Both the position numbers and the translations under genes were made by a program. The notes under the pieces are model-generated. The model saw only the letters and a list, made by a program, of their open reading frames with translations. It was not told the DNA's origin and did no database searches. From Pseudobutyrivibrio sp. MD2005 (GTDB lineage Bacteria; Bacillota; Clostridia; Lachnospirales; Lachnospiraceae), in NCBI RefSeq assembly GCF_000621865.1, contig NZ_KK211361.1, positions 1 through 40,891 on the forward strand: a stretch of 40,891 nt of DNA, given 5' to 3'. Shown piece by piece: positions 23,984 through 32,052 of this stretch (positions are counted from its first letter, which is position 1; each line of letters begins with the position of its first letter).

Positions 23984-24763
23984 TTAATGCGTAACCATAT
24001 AGCGGACAATGGCCGCGCAATTCTTGGCAGATTTTTCTTTAAACTCTTCATAGTTCATCTCTTCGGATTCATTTGCCTTGTCAGAGATTGCGCGGATAAT
24101 GACATACGGAGTTTCATTCAGATAGCAAGCCTGTGCTATCGCGCCACCCTCCATCTCGCAGCACATGCCTCCGAAATCGGAGATGATCCTATCCCGTTCT
24201 TCTTTAGAGGAAATAAACTGGTCCCCCGAACATACCCTGCCTTCAAATACATTTACCCCCGTAGCACATGCGCTAGCAGCCTCTAAAGCTTCTTTACGCA
24301 TAGCTTCGTCCGCCGGGAAGGCATATAGGCCGGTATATGGAATCTCACCCTTTGCGAAGCCTATGGCTTCCACGGTAAAGTCGTGCTGCACAGCATCTGT
24401 CGAAATAACGATATCTCCGATGTCAATCTGATTGTCGAGTGAACCTGCAACACCCGTATTGATGATTTTTGTACAACCGAAATTATTGATAAGCGTATTT
24501 GCACAAATCCCAGCATTCACTTTACCCATGCCGCACTGTACAACAACAACATTTTCGCCCTCAAGTTTTCCTTCAATAAAATCCATACCAGCTATGGTAG
24601 TTGTTTTTGAATCCGTGAGTGCTTCTTTGAGGGAAGTGACTTCCTCTTCCATAGCACCAATAATACCAACTTTTTCAGATGTGGTTTCTCCAGCGTTTGA
24701 ACATCCGCCAATTACAAGCACTACAAGCATAGCAGCCATTATCAAACAAATCTTTTTTTTCAT
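23984..24763 (-). CDS. mtnN: Lipoprotein MTA/SAH nucleosidase (mtnN/pfs type)
   Basis: A 259-residue protein that should cleave adenine from 5'-methylthioadenosine and S-adenosylhomocysteine. Family marks are VGIIGAMEEEV (with the catalytic Glu), VVQCGMGKVNAGICANTLI, NTGVAGSLDNQI, a CCEMEGGAIAQAC segment that binds substrate, and AISDKANE with the catalytic Asp. Unusually, it starts with a signal peptide and lipobox (VLVIGGC), so the enzyme should be anchored outside the membrane, whereas the usual enzyme is cytosolic. The ATG at 24763 has AAGGAGGG upstream. It appears to be a single-gene unit. The stretch 24764-25000 upstream holds nothing I can identify. Confidence 0.88.
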   Translation of the reverse strand: MKKKICLIMAAMLVVLVIGGCSNAGETTSEKVGIIGAMEEEVTSLKEALTDSKTTTIAGMDFIEGKLEGENVVVVQCGMGKVNAGICANTLINNFGCTKIINTGVAGSLDNQIDIGDIVISTDAVQHDFTVEAIGFAKGEIPYTGLYAFPADEAMRKEALEAASACATGVNVFEGRVCSGDQFISSKEERDRIISDFGGMCCEMEGGAIAQACYLNETPYVIIRAISDKANESEEMNYEEFKEKSAKNCAAIVRYMVTH

Positions 24764-25000
24764 TGTGTTCCCTCCTTGTGACATCCTGTTTGATTCGAAC
24801 TTTCTATATATTAAAAAATCAAGGACATTACCATTATTCTTTTCAAAAGTAGACTTTATAAAACACGGTTTTATTGTCTGAATTTTCTGATATATAAATT
24901 GATTCTAAAACTTCAATTTCAAAATGTCTACTTATCAACTCAACGGTCACACTTATTTCACAATATTTTTATTTCTTACATATGTGCCTCCTTTATAAAT

Positions 25001-25031
25001 AAAAAACGCCTAACCATAATGATTAGACGCT
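25001..25031 (-). terminator. Rho-independent terminator
   Basis: On the minus strand GCGTCTAATC and GGTTAGGCG pair, and TTTTTTATTT follows. It lies 12 bases after the stop of the remnant at 25043. Confidence 0.75.
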
Positions 25032-25042
25032 ACTTAACAACT

Positions 25043-25274
25043 CTATGGCAATTGAATCTTTTCTATTTCAATTGACTTATCACATTTTTCAATTGTAGTA
25101 TACTTTTCATCCAAGTACCCCTTGCTTAAAACTGCATATATCTTCTTTTGCGGTTTAGATGATACAGCTCTAAGATGGCACACCGTAAACAAACAATACC
25201 TTCTGATCTTCTAAATTTTCATGATAGCATTTTGCTGCTTTAGTAATTATAGAAATAACTCTCTTTTTGTCCAT
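25043..25274 (-). pseudogene. Remnant resembling a PBECR4-type nuclease domain protein
   Basis: The minus strand reads MDKKRVISIITKAAKCYHEN, then LEDQKVLFVYGVPS and a stop. In another frame it goes on HLRAVSSKPQKKIYAVLS, then KGYLDEKYTTIEKC and a stop. The first part recalls the start of proteins with the PBECR4 (barnase/EndoU/colicin/RelE-like) domain, with AAKxYxENLExxxxLFxYG. The middle is missing, so the gene is deleted and frameshifted. The family name is from memory and uncertain. Confidence 0.5.
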
Positions 25275-25297
25275 AACACCTATTACCCTTAACATTT

Positions 25298-25487
25298 AAA
25301 ATGGGAATGTATATGCCGTAGCAATGTACATTCCCATTTAGTGGTTGATTTTTCCGTTGTCTGCCAACCTCCAGCACCTACGTCTGGAAAATATCAGGTT
25401 TTTCCGTTGCCTGCCAACCTCCAGCACCTACGTCTGGAAAACATATCAGATTTTAGGTGTCAACCCACCAAGGCACACGCCTTTCTT
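25298..25487. repeat. Family C hairpin repeat, copy 1
   Basis: About 190 bases, also present at 39856-40047. It has an opening hairpin AAATGGGAATGTA/TACATTCCCATTT. Two tandem units of about 45 bases follow, each opening TTTTCCGTTG and closing TCTGGAAAA. The block ends with an AGGTGTCAACCCACC segment. A 68-codon frame runs through both copies but lacks a ribosome site. The stretch 25488-25675 shows nothing. Confidence 0.7.
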
Positions 25488-25675
25488 ACTTACATAATAT
25501 ATCGGATTCCTTCAAAAAAACAATATACATCTTCTACAAAAATATGATAAAGGATTGAAATAAACACTGTCTTCTGTTGGTGCCTTCAGAATCTAGTAAA
25601 ACTATTATAATATTCTTTTATGTTTTGCAACGCCTAACATCATAGACTCATATCTCTATCTCTTTTCTTCTGCCA

Positions 25676-25731
25676 CTGCCCCCTTTACATTTTTATTACA
25701 TCCAAATAATTCTGTAATGGGGGCAGGCACC
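25676..25731. repeat. REP-like inverted pair
   Basis: CTGCCCCCTTTAC (25676-25688) and GTAATGGGGGCAGGCACC (25714-25731) are inverted relatives that can fold into one hairpin, like a REPIN. It marks the left side of the ParE/RelE locus. Confidence 0.65.
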
Positions 25732-25744
25732 TGTTTTCGCATAT

Positions 25745-25780
25745 GTTGAACGATAGTCACATTTGTGACCCCTGTATTTG
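25745..25780 (+). repeat. 36-bp direct repeat, left copy
   Basis: Identical to 26558-26593. It contains the palindrome GTCACA-TT-TGTGAC and ends in CCCCTGTATTTG, the start of hairpin repeat family A. Together the two copies flank the toxin-antitoxin pair. Confidence 0.8.
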
Positions 25781-25801
25781 CTAATGAAGGATGGCGCTAG
25801 A

Positions 25802-26155
25802 TTATTCGCCCCAGTAATCTTCAGATTCTGATGTATGTGAATGTATTCCAAATAGCTGGTACATAAAATCTTCGCGCTCATTGAACATTTCCGCTATGTA
25901 TACAGTATCATCTTCAATATAATAAAAAATATAGTTTGGAGATACTAAAAAATACTTATAGTCTGTGTCAATGTCAAAGATAGATGAAAGATCCACACCT
26001 TTGTTTGGGAATTTCTGTAGTCCTCTAGCCGCATCAGTAATCTTTTTGATTGCTGTCTTAGAAACATCTTCGCCATATTCAGCTTTAAGATAAGCACGTA
26101 GAGATTTTAGCTTCCTGCGAACGATTTGAGAATATTCCAATTGATAATTTGCCAT
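25802..26155 (-). CDS. ParE/RelE-superfamily toxin
   Basis: A 117-residue protein of the ParE/RelE fold: YQLEYSQIVRRKLKSLRAYL at the start, then AIKKITDAARGLQKFPNKG, DYKYFLVSPNYIFYYIEDD and VYIAEMFNEREDFMYQLFG. The order helix-helix-strands with a C-terminal basic/acidic strand matches the family; whether it cuts mRNA on the ribosome or blocks gyrase cannot be told here. About 15 extra residues (HSHTSESEDYWGE) follow the usual end. It lies two bases after the antitoxin gene, in the usual antitoxin-first order. The pair is framed by 36-bp direct repeats and REP-like ends. Confidence 0.85.
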   Translation of the reverse strand: MANYQLEYSQIVRRKLKSLRAYLKAEYGEDVSKTAIKKITDAARGLQKFPNKGVDLSSIFDIDTDYKYFLVSPNYIFYYIEDDTVYIAEMFNEREDFMYQLFGIHSHTSESEDYWGE

Positions 26156-26157
26156 TC

Positions 26158-26412
26158 TTATAGTCCTAGCTCCTTCTCTAAATCGTCAGCTGAAATTGTG
26201 CCTTCATCTTTTATTGATATTTTCGCTTCATTTAATTTAGTTAGAAGCTGAAGTTTTGCTTTGAGATTATCCAATTCATCAAGTTCTTTCATATCAACTA
26301 GAGCACATGTTCCATGTCCGTTTTTAGTGAAGTAGATTCTGTTACCATAAGATAATTCGTTGACAATACTTGTATAATTTTTCATTTCTGAAATTGGTTT
26401 AATGTTTGGCAT
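26158..26412 (-). CDS. Phd/YefM-type antitoxin
   Basis: An 84-residue antitoxin. The N-terminal part, MPNIKPISEMKNYTSIVNEL then NRIYFTKNGHGTCALVDMKE, is the Phd/YefM DNA-binding fold. The C-terminal tail (AKISIKDEGTISADDLEKEL) is the acidic strand/helix that would wrap the toxin. The ATG at 26412 is preferred over one ten codons upstream because GGAAGG lies just before it. It should repress its own operon with the toxin. Nothing else is seen in 26443-26557. Confidence 0.85.
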   Translation of the reverse strand: MPNIKPISEMKNYTSIVNELSYGNRIYFTKNGHGTCALVDMKELDELDNLKAKLQLLTKLNEAKISIKDEGTISADDLEKELGL

Positions 26413-26557
26413 ATAAACACCTTCCTTTATATGGATGAACAATATATTCCTGTTTATATTATACTAGCTTTTAGGGAACAGGACAATATTTAGGGATAAA
26501 TATAACCCCAAATTTATCACAAGGATAAATAATAATTAGACAAAATAATTGTTCTGC

Positions 26558-26593
26558 GTTGAACGATAGTCACATTTGTGACCCCTGTATTTG
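26558..26593 (+). repeat. 36-bp direct repeat, right copy
   Basis: Identical to 25745-25780; here it continues without a break into hairpin repeat family A copy 2. Confidence 0.8.
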
Positions 26594-26967
26594 TTTAAGA
26601 CAGATGGGTACAAGATAATTGCCAATGAAGTTTATAATGTGGTGAAATAGTTGGGTCCGCCTATAGAAAAAATACAAACTACATACTATTGCAGATGTTT
26701 GCTGCAATAGTATGTAGTTTGTTTGATATTTTTAAGTGCTTAATGTAGTGAACTACATATATTCTTTGAGCTAATAGAAAAAATATGTAGAAAATACATG
26801 GTGTAGCAGAATCCTTGCATGGACTGGGGTTGAAAACTACATATTATCGATGGCTAAATGCTAATAGTATGTAGAATTGGATTGCACGCAACTCATTTGC
26901 CGCCAAAAACTACATATTATTGGTGGTCACAGAATAAATGTATGTGGTATGTAATGGGGCAGACACC
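26582..26967 (+). repeat. Family A four-hairpin repeat, copy 2
   Basis: The same four-hairpin layout as at 5609. The first hairpin has arms 26678-26694 and 26702-26718. The T run after the first hairpin is broken here (TTTGTTTG), so terminator activity would be weak. It ends in GTAATGGGGCAGACACC. Confidence 0.8.
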
Positions 26968-26974
26968 TGTTTTT

Positions 26975-28345
26975 TTATATCACCTTAATACTAAGGCTAT
27001 TCTTTACTATTTTCTTAAGCATAATATGTCCAACCAAGGCTGTTAAAACCTCAGCAATCATAAATGTAAACCAGATGATAGATTTTGAAGCATTCCCAGC
27101 AATTACCATATTTGAAAAGACATATGCTACAGGTATTACTAAAACAAACTGCCTTAAAAGAGAAATCACAAACGACTGAGGACCAGCATTAAGAGCCTGA
27201 TATATTCCTTGGAAAGAAATGTTAAACCCGGCAAATAAAAAACTGATAGACACTATTCTCATGGCCACAACACATATTGCCTCAGTTTCTCCAGACAGCC
27301 CAAACATGTTAGCAAATGGGCTTGCGAATACTTCTAAAATTAATGTTCCAAACAACATGATTACTGAAGTGTAAAGTATTCCCCATTTCATTCCTTCTTT
27401 AATTCGCTTTTCATCCTTCATTCCATGTGCAAAGGAAATGATAGGCGTAATTGTATCTCTCATACCAAAGGCAGCAAAAAGTATAAACTGCTGAATCTTA
27501 TAGTAAAGACCATATGCTGTAACCACATTCTCTCCAATACGAACGAAAATTATATTTAATAAATAAGTCATTACAGACATAAGAGCCTGTGCTACGATAG
27601 CTGGAAACCCGATTGAATATATTTCTTTAACCATAGAAACACTAATTTTTAAATATTTTCTATCATTTAAAATCTCATTATCGTATTTACGATGAAAATA
27701 CCATCCTAATCCCATTGATACAAACTGGCCGATTACTGTAGCCAGTGCAGCACCTACTACTTCCATTCTAGGAAGTCCCAATAAACCATATATTAAAATA
27801 GGATCTAGTACAATATTCGTGAGTGCTCCAGCGATCTGTGCAATTGTTGAATATTTTGAGCGGCCATGTGCCTGAAGAAGCTTCTCATAAACCGTAAAAT
27901 ATACATTGCCTAGAGAGAACATGCAACATATTCTTAAGTAAACCATGGCCATTTCTGAAATTGTTTGATTTGTTGTTTGGGTTCCTATATAGAACTTAAC
28001 GCCCAATATACCAAACAGGAAAAACATTACAAAAATAATAAATGCTAACACTTTTGTTGTTCCTGCAGCTCTTGATGCCTTTTCATAATCTTGCTGCCCT
28101 AAGCTCCTAGCAACTACCACATTCATACCTACGCCGGTTCCTATTCCTAGCGCAATTAACAGCACCTGCACCGGAAAGGCCAATGTAAGCGCATTAAGTG
28201 CCATCTCACCATTTGCGCCCATATTGGATACAAATGCAGAATCTACAATATTATAAAGTGCCTGCATCATCATAGATAAAATAATAGGTGTCCCCATTTT
28301 AAGCATCAGTGAATTTACTGGTGCTTCTTTCATAGGATTGTTCAT
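26975..28345 (-). CDS. MATE-family efflux transporter
   Basis: A 456-residue protein with 12 membrane segments and MATE marks: the start MGTPIILSMMMQALYNIVDS, then GEMALNALTLAFPVQVLLIA and VNVVVARSLGQQ, and a symmetric second half with GLYYKIQQFILFAAFGM and FQGIYQALNAG. It should export cationic drugs or metabolites using a Na+ or H+ gradient. The ATG at 28345 follows a strong GGAGGT; an upstream frame would run through the leader. The 90-base leader has its own promoter and a branched terminator (28360-28420), so expression is probably controlled by attenuation. It ends eight bases from hairpin repeat A2. Confidence 0.9.
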   Translation of the reverse strand: MNNPMKEAPVNSLMLKMGTPIILSMMMQALYNIVDSAFVSNMGANGEMALNALTLAFPVQVLLIALGIGTGVGMNVVVARSLGQQDYEKASRAAGTTKVLAFIIFVMFFLFGILGVKFYIGTQTTNQTISEMAMVYLRICCMFSLGNVYFTVYEKLLQAHGRSKYSTIAQIAGALTNIVLDPILIYGLLGLPRMEVVGAALATVIGQFVSMGLGWYFHRKYDNEILNDRKYLKISVSMVKEIYSIGFPAIVAQALMSVMTYLLNIIFVRIGENVVTAYGLYYKIQQFILFAAFGMRDTITPIISFAHGMKDEKRIKEGMKWGILYTSVIMLFGTLILEVFASPFANMFGLSGETEAICVVAMRIVSISFLFAGFNISFQGIYQALNAGPQSFVISLLRQFVLVIPVAYVFSNMVIAGNASKSIIWFTFMIAEVLTALVGHIMLKKIVKNSLSIKVI

Positions 28346-28359
28346 GTCATACCTCCAAT

Positions 28360-28420
28360 AAAAAAAGCGTATGTAACAACCGCTGCCAGACGCTGGACTT
28401 ACGCTTTCGCTACACACGCT
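28360..28420 (-). promoter_or_regulatory. Branched leader terminator of the MATE gene (riboswitch or attenuator candidate)
   Basis: On the minus strand AGCGTGTGTA (28420-28411) pairs with TACATACGCT (28375-28366), followed by TTTTTT. Inside this stem lie GC-GAAA-GC and CCAG-CGT-CTGG, making a three-way junction within a terminator directly before the ribosome site. Confidence 0.6.
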
Positions 28421-28438
28421 CTATAATCTAGAAGCTAA

Positions 28439-28466
28439 ATTATCAAAAATACTTTTCCTTGTCCAA
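28439..28466 (-). promoter_or_regulatory. Promoter of the MATE gene leader
   Basis: On the minus strand TTGGAC (28466-28461) and GATAAT (28444-28439) are 16 bases apart. The start of transcription would be near 28432, giving a leader of about 90 bases. Confidence 0.6.
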
Positions 28467-28499
28467 GGTAATTTTTACCAAAAATTCTATAATTCTTCT

Positions 28500-30131
28500 C
28501 TAAATAAGCTTGCAAATATCATCTTCTACATTTGTGATTCCTGCTATACCAAAATTCTGTACAAGCGCATTGGCAACATTTGGTGAAAGAAATGCAGGAA
28601 GTGTTGGGCCTAAGTGTATATTTTTTACCCCAAGATATAATAGAGCAAGTAATACGATTACAGCCTTCTGTTCATACCATGAAATGTTGTAGACAATTGG
28701 AAGATCATTCACATCATCAAGCTTAAATACTTCTTTAAGCTTTAATGCAATAAGTGCAAGTGAATATGAGTCATTACACTGTCCTGCATCCAAAACTCTT
28801 GGTATTCCATTGATATCACCAAGGTTTAGCTTATTGTATTTGTACTTTGCGCAGCCTGCTGTAAGAATCACTGTATCTTTTGGAAGAGCCTGAGCAAACT
28901 CAGTATAGTAACTTCTACTTTTTGCTCTTCCATCGCAACCAGCCATGACAACAAACTTTTTGATTGCTCCAGTTTTAACTGCATCTACTACACTATCTGC
29001 AAGAGCAAATACCTGCTCATGAGCAAATCCACCAATGATTTCGCCGCGTTCTATCTCAGTAGGTGCATCACATTTCTTCGCCATTTCAATGATTTCAGAG
29101 AAATCCTTTGTTTCACCATATGGCGCATCAATATGCTTACATCCGGGATATCCTGCCGCACCTGTTGTAAACATTCTATCTTTGTAAGAATCTGCCGGTG
29201 GTACAATACAATTTGTTGTCATCAGAATTGGGCCATTGAAGCTTGCAAATTCTTCCTTCTGCTTCCACCATGCATTACCATAGTTTCCAGCAAAATTATC
29301 ATATTTCTTAAAAAATGGATAGTAATGAGCTGGTAACATTTCTGAGTGAGTATATACATCTACTCCTGTGCCCTTAGTCTGCTCTAAAAGCATCTCCAAA
29401 TCATTCAGGTCATGGCCTGAAATAAGAATACCAGGGTTATTCCTAACGCCTATATCTACTTTTGTGATTTCAGGATTACCATAAGCTGATGTATTGGCTT
29501 CATCAAGAAGTGCCATGCCATCCACTCCATATTTGCCTGTCTCAAGAGTTAACGCAACCAAATCATCTACTGAAAGACTATCATCTAAAGTAGCTGCCAG
29601 CGCTTTTTGAAGAAATGCATCAACATCCTCATTATCCTTTAAAAGAGCATTTGCATGCTTCGAATAAGCAGCAAGCCCCTTAAGACCATATGTTATCAAC
29701 TCTCTCAATGAACGAATATCTTCATTTTCTGTTGAAAGAACACCTACAGTCTTTGCCTTCTCATCATACTGTGTTTTATCACCATTCCAGATGACAGCAT
29801 CTGGAAGATTGCTCTTATCTGTAAGCTTTTCTAATAACTGTTCTTTTACGTTAATAGTATCTTCGATCTTCTGCGCTATTGAATCATAATCAAAATTTGC
29901 ATTTGTAATCGTTGTAAAAAGATTTACCGAAATCATATGATTAATGTCTTCCGATACCTCTTTGCCCTCTGCTCTAAGCTTTGTTGTTACAAATGAAATT
30001 CCCTTGGTAACATATACCAATAAATCCTGAAGATTAGCTACCTCTGGCTTCTTTCCACAAACACCTGACATTGTACAACCAGTGCAGCCTGCTGTTTCCT
30101 GACACTGATAACAAAACATCTTATTTTCCAT
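28500..30131 (-). CDS. hcp: Hybrid cluster protein (Hcp), class with short N-terminus
   Basis: A 543-residue cytoplasmic Fe-S protein known as hydroxylamine reductase and, in several bacteria, as an NO reductase. The N-terminal cluster is bound by [13 protein letters not shown] and GVCGK (Cys7, Cys10, Cys19, Cys25). Hybrid-cluster motifs follow: [36 protein letters not shown], and in the last third [24 protein letters not shown] and [10 protein letters not shown]. Length is normal. GGAGG precedes the ATG. It is divergent from the Crp/Fnr-type gene. Its promoter carries a 14-bp palindrome centred 41.5 bases before the predicted transcription start, the classic activator position, so NO or redox control by the neighbouring regulator is likely. 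Confidence 0.97.
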   Translation of the reverse strand: MENKMFCYQCQETAGCTGCTMSGVCGKKPEVANLQDLLVYVTKGISFVTTKLRAEGKEVSEDINHMISVNLFTTITNANFDYDSIAQKIEDTINVKEQLLEKLTDKSNLPDAVIWNGDKTQYDEKAKTVGVLSTENEDIRSLRELITYGLKGLAAYSKHANALLKDNEDVDAFLQKALAATLDDSLSVDDLVALTLETGKYGVDGMALLDEANTSAYGNPEITKVDIGVRNNPGILISGHDLNDLEMLLEQTKGTGVDVYTHSEMLPAHYYPFFKKYDNFAGNYGNAWWKQKEEFASFNGPILMTTNCIVPPADSYKDRMFTTGAAGYPGCKHIDAPYGETKDFSEIIEMAKKCDAPTEIERGEIIGGFAHEQVFALADSVVDAVKTGAIKKFVVMAGCDGRAKSRSYYTEFAQALPKDTVILTAGCAKYKYNKLNLGDINGIPRVLDAGQCNDSYSLALIALKLKEVFKLDDVNDLPIVYNISWYEQKAVIVLLALLYLGVKNIHLGPTLPAFLSPNVANALVQNFGIAGITNVEDDICKLI

Positions 30132-30172
30132 TGTTTACCTCCATTTTCTAACCGGATTTCTTTGATGCTCAT

Positions 30173-30214
30173 AATATACAGCTAGAACGAGAGTCAGTTT
30201 GTTGCAATTGCAAC
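30173..30214 (-). promoter_or_regulatory. hcp promoter with HcpR-like site
   Basis: The palindrome GTTGCAATTGCAAC (30201-30214) is centred 29.5 bases upstream of the -10 box TATATT (30178-30173). No good -35 box is present, as expected for an activated promoter. The DUF438 promoter has the same layout. Confidence 0.75.
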
Positions 30215-30230
30215 AGTTTGATTCTATAAT
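30202..30230 (+). promoter_or_regulatory. Promoter of the Crp/Fnr-type gene, overlapped by the palindrome
   Basis: TTGCAA (30202-30207) and TATAAT (30225-30230) are 17 bases apart on the plus strand. The -35 box lies inside the palindrome, so the regulator probably represses itself. The predicted transcript starts at or next to the ATG at 30237. Confidence 0.7.
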
Positions 30231-30236
30231 GTGCTT

Positions 30237-30890
30237 ATGAAAGAAATAGATTACAATGATATTCCTCTATTTGAGGGAATTCACCCAGACAATTTGAATA
30301 AACTACTGATTTGCATCAACTCCTTTAAAAAAGATTTTGAAAAAGGGGAAACTATCATTATGGAAAAGGACAAAGTCCCTTATATCGGAATTGTTCTTTT
30401 TGGAAATGTGCACCTTCTGAAAGAAGATATATGGGGAAACTCATCACTTCTATCCTATGTTGGACCTGGAGAATTATTTGGAGAAAATTTCGCTGTCAGC
30501 GTTGAGCAGGAATCTTCTGTTACTTTTGTTGCCGTAGAAAAAACAAGAGTATTATTTCTTGCTGCTTCAAAAATCATCCACACATGTGAAAACGCTTGTA
30601 GCTTCCATGCCAGAATTGCAGAAAACATGTTTCATCTGTTAGGACAAAAAAGTATCTCCTATATGAATAAACTGGAAATCATGTCGAAAGAATCCATCCG
30701 CGGAAAACTTATGGCATACATTTCAACCATTGCTCAACAACAAAAATCAAAATATATAAAAGCTCCCCTGTCAAGAACACAGCTGGCTGATTACTTATCC
30801 ATCAACCGTAGCGCCATGACAAGAGAGCTTGGTAAAATGCGTGACGAAGGAATTATCGACTTCGATAGAAATACCTTTGTCATCAAATAA
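30237..30890 (+). CDS. Crp/Fnr-family regulator, HcpR-like
   Basis: A 217-residue regulator. Residues 1-125 form the cyclic-nucleotide-type beta barrel (KGETIIMEKDKVPYIGIVLF, then GPGELFGENFAV). A long dimer helix follows, and the C-terminal winged helix has PLSRTQLADYLSINRSAMTR (about residues 175-195). There is no Fnr-type Cys cluster; HcpR proteins sense NO, often with haem. It is divergent from hcp and next to a hemerythrin/PAS gene with the same operator, which fits the HcpR role. The start is set at ATG 30237 because no ribosome site exists and the -10 box ends only six bases upstream, pointing to a leaderless message. It converges with the DUF438 gene, stop codons two bases apart. Confidence 0.88.
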   Translation: MKEIDYNDIPLFEGIHPDNLNKLLICINSFKKDFEKGETIIMEKDKVPYIGIVLFGNVHLLKEDIWGNSSLLSYVGPGELFGENFAVSVEQESSVTFVAVEKTRVLFLAASKIIHTCENACSFHARIAENMFHLLGQKSISYMNKLEIMSKESIRGKLMAYISTIAQQQKSKYIKAPLSRTQLADYLSINRSAMTRELGKMRDEGIIDFDRNTFVIK

Positions 30891-30892
30891 TT

Positions 30893-31918
30893 TTATTTTT
30901 CAAAATGCTTTTTTGCTTCATCCATTTTTTGAACGCATTCCATTGTGCCGATATATTGTCCATTGTCATCTCGAACTGCAATGTACTCTACAAGCACTGG
31001 GTTGCCTTCTTTTTCCATCCAAACTGACACTTTATCCCTGGTGCCAGATTTGAAGTCCCCAATTATAGACCTAACCATCATCTCAATCTTTGGTGGATGA
31101 CAACTATACACATCACGTCCTATGGCCATGCCAGCACGTTTAAATAGCTTTGGACCTTCGTTAAAGAAACAGTTAATATCATTTTCATCTATAAATGATA
31201 TTTCTACTGGAAGAGTATTGAGTACTGCTCTAAGTTGAGCAGGTGTGAAATGTCCACCTGGAAGATTGATTATATCCTCCGCAACCTTACTATTAGCTTT
31301 CTTTTTTGACAATACTTCTTCTGCCTCAGGCCATTTTATGAAATCCACCAAACAAGGTGCATAATCCTTTGAATCCTGATAAATCTGGTACCATTCTTCA
31401 TTAGTGAAAAACCTAGTGCAAATAGGGAATAGAATATTCTGCTCCTTATAAATCATTTCCTCCATTCGGGTAATGGCATGTTCTAATCTATTCACATATT
31501 CGATTTTTCTAAAGTCAGAATCTGCTATGAATTTAAGCTCATCCCTAATCTCATCGTCAACCGACCACATGACATCGGAAGGACCTGAAATCTCGTATTT
31601 AGCCTTCATGTGAGGGTAAAGCAAATCACCTTTCTTAGCATAGTGGATAGCTACTTTTCTGAGATTATCTATAATTGCGTTTATTCTTCTACTGTTAGCT
31701 TCAGATGGTTCGGTTTCCATCTTTATTATCAAGCTCTTCGCATTCTCTATTTCCTCATTCAGAGCTTCATTTTCCTTAGTGAAAAGATGTAGTGGATGAC
31801 CTACTATTTCAGCCTGCTTTTTTGCAGCTTCTCTTTTTTCTATAGTGATATTGGATGCTGTTACTCTTGCTGCTGATGCTTCAACTTCTTTTTCTGCATT
31901 AGCTATTTTTTCTTCCAT
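30893..31918 (-). CDS. DUF438-type protein with hemerythrin-like and PAS domains
   Basis: A 341-residue cytoplasmic protein. After a coiled start, the region at about 30-200 is a hemerythrin-like four-helix bundle: VGHPLHLF, AIHYAKKGDLLYPHM, MIYKEQNILFPIC, with His and Glu residues placed for a di-iron centre. From about 215 comes GGHFTPAQLRAVLNTLPVEI and a PAS domain (FIDENDINCFFNEG, GRDVYSCHPPK, then VEYIAVRDDNGQYIGTMECV). This matches DUF438/PAS proteins tied to NO or oxygen sensing. The ATG at 31918 follows GGAGGTT. Its promoter has the same palindrome at the same distance as hcp, so both probably belong to one regulon. Confidence 0.85.
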   Translation of the reverse strand: MEEKIANAEKEVEASAARVTASNITIEKREAAKKQAEIVGHPLHLFTKENEALNEEIENAKSLIIKMETEPSEANSRRINAIIDNLRKVAIHYAKKGDLLYPHMKAKYEISGPSDVMWSVDDEIRDELKFIADSDFRKIEYVNRLEHAITRMEEMIYKEQNILFPICTRFFTNEEWYQIYQDSKDYAPCLVDFIKWPEAEEVLSKKKANSKVAEDIINLPGGHFTPAQLRAVLNTLPVEISFIDENDINCFFNEGPKLFKRAGMAIGRDVYSCHPPKIEMMVRSIIGDFKSGTRDKVSVWMEKEGNPVLVEYIAVRDDNGQYIGTMECVQKMDEAKKHFEK

Positions 31919-31958
31919 GGCTAACCTCCAATTCAAACAATCTAAACCTCACACATAC

Positions 31959-32000
31959 AATATATCAATTGTTTATGTTTATAGTTGTTGCAATTGCAAC
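31959..32000 (-). promoter_or_regulatory. Promoter of the DUF438 gene with HcpR-like site
   Basis: GTTGCAATTGCAAC (31987-32000) is centred 29.5 bases upstream of TATATT (31964-31959). Sequence and spacing are identical to the hcp promoter. Confidence 0.75.
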
Positions 32001-32052
32001 AGGTTAAACATAGGCTGCCTTTTGATTTTCTTCACAGCCCCACATAAATTAA

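Noticed and set aside
23857-24051. 64-codon minus-strand frame overlapping the nucleosidase gene end
   Set aside because: Its first part is a shadow of the nucleosidase gene and its end lies in repeat B2; only the short middle may be a gene scrap, which I noted under the repeat.
25341-25547. 68-codon plus-strand frame in repeat C1, also present in C2 (39899-40123)
   Set aside because: Starts with GTG and has no ribosome site. Its sequence follows the tandem hairpin units, so I treat it as noncoding.
26858-27046. Plus-strand frame running from repeat A2 into the MATE gene end
   Set aside because: It crosses the repeat border, has no ribosome site and lies antisense to the transporter.
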